A stretch of DNA of 64,000 nt, from the NCBI GenBank assembly GCA_902493795.1, contig CABUQZ010000009.1, forward strand, positions 1-64,000, read 5' to 3'. This document shows, piece by piece, positions 61,884 through 64,000 of the stretch. This DNA is from an uncultured Clostridium sp. (GTDB lineage Bacteria; Bacillota_I; Bacilli_A; RF39; UBA660). The notes below the pieces were generated by a model, which was not told where the DNA came from, searched no databases, and was given only the letters and a program-made list of their open reading frames with translations. Within the stretch, counting starts at the first letter, position 1, and each line of letters starts with the position of its first letter. The translations under genes and the position numbers were made by a program.

Positions 61884-62516
61884 ATGAACTATGGATATAA
61901 AGGAGCTAAAGATGAAGATTTAATAAAAAATTATACTCGTGTACTACGAGATAATAAAATAGAAATCACATTTTTAGATGGTTCCACACATGAGATACCT
62001 TTATCAGCTGAAAATGAACAGGCATTGTTAGATAAAATGTTAGAACAGGCAAAAGCAAGAAGTGAAAGTAGCGCATTAAAAAATGCAGAACAAAACAGAA
62101 AGAATGCAATGAGTTCGGCTTTTTTAAAGGCGATAACTCTTATGATAACAGGTGCATTTTATAATGGAGTTGATTCAAATGCTATGAAAGAATTTTATGG
62201 TATTTTTGGAGGTGTTACAGCACTAGCAATGACAATTCAAGGTGTTAGAGTTGCTTTAACAAGTAAAGAAATAAAAGAATTGAAAAAATATGATCTTTAT
62301 TTATCTATTAAAGGAAGATTAGAAGAAAAAAATGAAAATAATCTATTTAATGGAATCGAAGGACATTTTGAAAGCCTAAATATTAATACTTTAGATAATT
62401 ATTCTTTAAAAGAAATTGAAAGAATAAAAGCTTATTTAGATAAAGATAAAAAATGGGGAGATTACTTTAAAGAAAGAAATAAAACAAAAGTATTAGCAAA
62501 AAGAAGTGGTAGATAA
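61884..62516 (+). CDS. unknown protein, paralogue 2 of a tandem pair
   Basis: The protein has 210 residues and is closely similar to the gene at 61087: MNYGYKGAKDEDLIKNYTR, ITFLDGSTHEIP, ENEQALLDKMLEQAKARSES, TSKEIKELKKYDLYLSIK and LNINTLDNYSLKEIERI, ending KRSGR. The middle has two stretches rich in small and hydrophobic residues (about 75-90 and 105-125). The function is unknown. It ends in its own terminator. Confidence 0.75.
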   Translation: MNYGYKGAKDEDLIKNYTRVLRDNKIEITFLDGSTHEIPLSAENEQALLDKMLEQAKARSESSALKNAEQNRKNAMSSAFLKAITLMITGAFYNGVDSNAMKEFYGIFGGVTALAMTIQGVRVALTSKEIKELKKYDLYLSIKGRLEEKNENNLFNGIEGHFESLNINTLDNYSLKEIERIKAYLDKDKKWGDYFKERNKTKVLAKRSGR

Positions 62517-62531
62517 TTCTATCATTTTTTT
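62507..62531 (+). terminator. terminator overlapping the end of paralogue 2
   Basis: TGGTAGA (62507-62513) pairs with TCTATCA (62518-62524, one G-U pair), followed by T. As in paralogue 1, the stem starts in the final Gly-Arg codons and includes the stop codon. Confidence 0.75.
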
Positions 62532-62574
62532 ATATCTATTATATGGTATAATAGAAAACTAAAAGGAGGCTAAT

Positions 62575-63054
62575 ATGTCTAAAGTGAGTAATATTTTAAT
62601 AATGCTAGAATATTTAAGTACAGGAAAAAAATATAGTATTGCTGAATTAGGAGAAAAGTTAGAAGTATCTCCTAGAATGGTTAGAGTTTACAAAGATGAG
62701 TTAGAAAAAGCAGGAATTTATATTGAAACAATTAAAGGTCCATATGGAGGATATGTATTAAATCAAAATATAAATGTTCCAAAAAGATTTATAACACCAA
62801 ATGACATCAATATTGAAAATAAAGAACTATATAACTTAATTAATAAAGCTATTAAAGAAAAAAGAAAGTGTTGTATAGAATATTACTCAAAAGAAAAAAA
62901 GGAAATATCCTCTAGGGTAATTCATCCTTACGATTTGATTCTACTAGGAAAAGAATGGGGAGTTGCAGCATATTGTGAGAAAAAACAAGAAATAAGACAC
63001 TTTTATCTTAATCGAATTAGTAAAATTAATTTATTAGAAAAATATTATAACTGA
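62575..63054 (+). CDS. HTH-WYL transcriptional regulator
   Basis: The protein has 159 residues. An N-terminal winged helix (HTH_11 type: YSIAELGEKLEVSPRMVRVYKDELEKAG, about residues 21-48) precedes a short WYL-type domain (about 85-155, with CCIEYYSKEKKEISSRVIHPYDLI and WGVAAYCEKKQEIRHFYLNRI). Length is about half of typical WYL regulators because the C-terminal WCX region is missing. AAAGGAGGC precedes the ATG. The ligand and targets are unknown. Confidence 0.82.
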   Translation: MSKVSNILIMLEYLSTGKKYSIAELGEKLEVSPRMVRVYKDELEKAGIYIETIKGPYGGYVLNQNINVPKRFITPNDINIENKELYNLINKAIKEKRKCCIEYYSKEKKEISSRVIHPYDLILLGKEWGVAAYCEKKQEIRHFYLNRISKINLLEKYYN

Positions 63055-63119
63055 CATATATATTTCCTCTTAGTTTGTTAAAATAATTTCAAAAGTTCAT
63101 ATAAAAGGAGATATGTAGA

Positions 63120-63725
63120 ATGAAAAAATTAACTTATGTAACAGGGAATTATGGAAAATATATTTCTGTAAAAGAAACATTCGAAAAAGAAGGAATAATA
63201 ATCGATTATTATACTTGTGATTTAGATGAACCAGATGTTAATGACATCTCCATTATTTCTAGAGAAAAAGCAAAAGAATCATACGAAAAGTTAGAAAGTC
63301 CAGTATTTGTAGCTGATTCAGGATTTTATATTGAAGACTATCCAAATAATCCTGGGTATCCTGGCGCATTTGTTAAAAGAAGTGGTGTTAGCACTAATAT
63401 TGATAATCTTCTAGAAATAATGAAAGATGTAAGTAATAGAAACTGCTATTTTCTTGATTGCCTTACTTTTTATGATGGAGATAATTATTATCAATTTTAT
63501 GGAACGAGCAAAGGAACTTTGTCATACGAAAAGAAAGGACATAGTAATAAAAGAGCAAAGTCGAATTTATGGTATGTTTTTATTCCAGAAAACTATGAAA
63601 AAACACTAGCAGAGATGACAGACGAAGAAAGAAAAGAAAGAAGTCTTAATCATATATCTGCAACAAAAAAATTTGTAGATTGGTATAAAAATGAATATTT
63701 AAGCATAAAAAGACTAACAAAATAA
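63120..63725 (+). CDS. RdgB/HAM1-like non-canonical purine NTP pyrophosphatase
   Basis: The protein has 201 residues. TYVTGNYGKYISVKETF is the N-terminal nucleotide-binding motif (usually TxNxxK; here GNYGKY), followed by VADSGFYIEDYPNNPGYPGAFVKR, the catalytic loop, and NHISATKKFVDWY at the end. The family hydrolyses dITP, XTP and similar. This divergent form differs from classical RdgB (SGLxV, LGxPG), so substrates may differ. AAAGGAGAT precedes the ATG. Confidence 0.85.
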   Translation: MKKLTYVTGNYGKYISVKETFEKEGIIIDYYTCDLDEPDVNDISIISREKAKESYEKLESPVFVADSGFYIEDYPNNPGYPGAFVKRSGVSTNIDNLLEIMKDVSNRNCYFLDCLTFYDGDNYYQFYGTSKGTLSYEKKGHSNKRAKSNLWYVFIPENYEKTLAEMTDEERKERSLNHISATKKFVDWYKNEYLSIKRLTK

Positions 63726-63795
63726 TCAATTTTATATTATTATGTTATTAGAGGTTCTAATTATTGAAGAATCATATCAAAAGAAGGAGGATTAT

Positions 63796-64000
63796 ATGTC
63801 AATTATTGAATGGCTAAAAAATGAAGTAAAAAAAGAAGAGGAAAAAGAAGTACCTATTTTTTTAGAAGATAAGATTAATGAGTATCTTAGTTGGTACTAT
63901 AAAAATATGGTAAAGGGAAAAACTAGTAAAGAAGAAGCGTACAGCACACTATCAACACTTCAAAATTTTATCGACAAAATGGCTATATGGTATGAATTAA
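63796..64000 (+). CDS. unknown protein (3' end outside the window)
   Basis: The first 68 codons of a gene start at ATG 63796, with AAGGAGG before it, and stay open to the end of the window. It reads MSIIEWLKNEVKKEEEKEV, then KINEYLSWYYKNMVKGKTSK and STLQNFIDKMAIWYEL, all helical and charged. No family is recognised. Confidence 0.7.
   Translation, partial: MSIIEWLKNEVKKEEEKEVPIFLEDKINEYLSWYYKNMVKGKTSKEEAYSTLSTLQNFIDKMAIWYEL

Noticed and set aside
1..64000. Mycoplasma-type code in which TGA means Trp
   Set aside because: TGA ends radC, mreC and mreD at normal lengths, and Trp in conserved motifs is always TGG.

Overview
The window is very AT-rich, uses the standard bacterial code (TGA is a stop, for example ending radC, mreC and mreD, and tryptophan is TGG), and carries Gram-positive cell-wall genes with sporulation-type genes. 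It most resembles an uncultured low-GC Bacilli lineage (RF39, ML615J-28 or Erysipelotrichales-like). The lineage is an inference from gene content; the window holds no rRNA.

Layout. (1) 1-10370: an array of three giant surface proteins. The two whose N-termini are visible start with a type IV pilin-like segment and carry Ig-like domains, some in exact 252-bp repeats. Two membrane-anchored partner proteins sit between them. (2) 10463-14465: a small zinc-ribbon protein, a SPOR-like membrane protein, then radC, mreC, mreD, spoIVFA and spoIVFB, a shortened version of the B. subtilis spoIIB-maf-radC-mreBCD-minCD-spoIVFAB region. (3) 14469-24947: a FAD/Rieske oxidoreductase, a pro-sigma-K-like sigma factor, a cohesin/cadherin-like surface protein, yqeG-yqeH, and an alpha/beta hydrolase-murF-ddl-transglutaminase-like group. 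(4) 25002-33504: topA, a DUF3592 protein, an unusual RNB nuclease, and four tandem paralogues resembling DUF3419/BtaA-type SAM-binding enzymes in an A-B-A-B order. (5) 33699-42908: a probably frameshifted lipoprotein, polA-mutM, an arginase-family enzyme, murE, truB and an unknown protein. (6) 42964-49514: a surface locus with a phosphopantetheinyl transferase, VanW, DltA- and DltC-like proteins, an O-antigen-ligase-family membrane protein, and an anchored protein with ten NSNAT repeats. (7) 49553-59986: an unknown helical protein, a T-box-controlled hisS-aspS operon whose HisS has a Cys/Asp/His-rich tail, a hydrolase, pyk, lon and uppP. (8) 60074-64000: tRNA-Lys(CUU), a HAD protein, two paralogous unknown proteins, a WYL regulator, a RdgB-like pyrophosphatase and a truncated gene.

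The genes converge on the cell envelope: murE, murF, ddl and uppP for peptidoglycan, mreCD for elongation, DltA/DltC-like activation of probably D-alanine, and several large anchored surface proteins. SpoIVFA, SpoIVFB and pro-sigma-K together form the known mother-cell sigma-K activation module, so this lineage may sporulate.

The most notable observations are the pilin-like array, the A-B-A-B DUF3419-like array, the metallothionein-like HisS tail, the hairpin enclosing the sigK ribosome-binding site and start codon, a spoIVFB N-terminus with no ordinary start codon, and the NAT-repeat protein next to a ligase-family enzyme.
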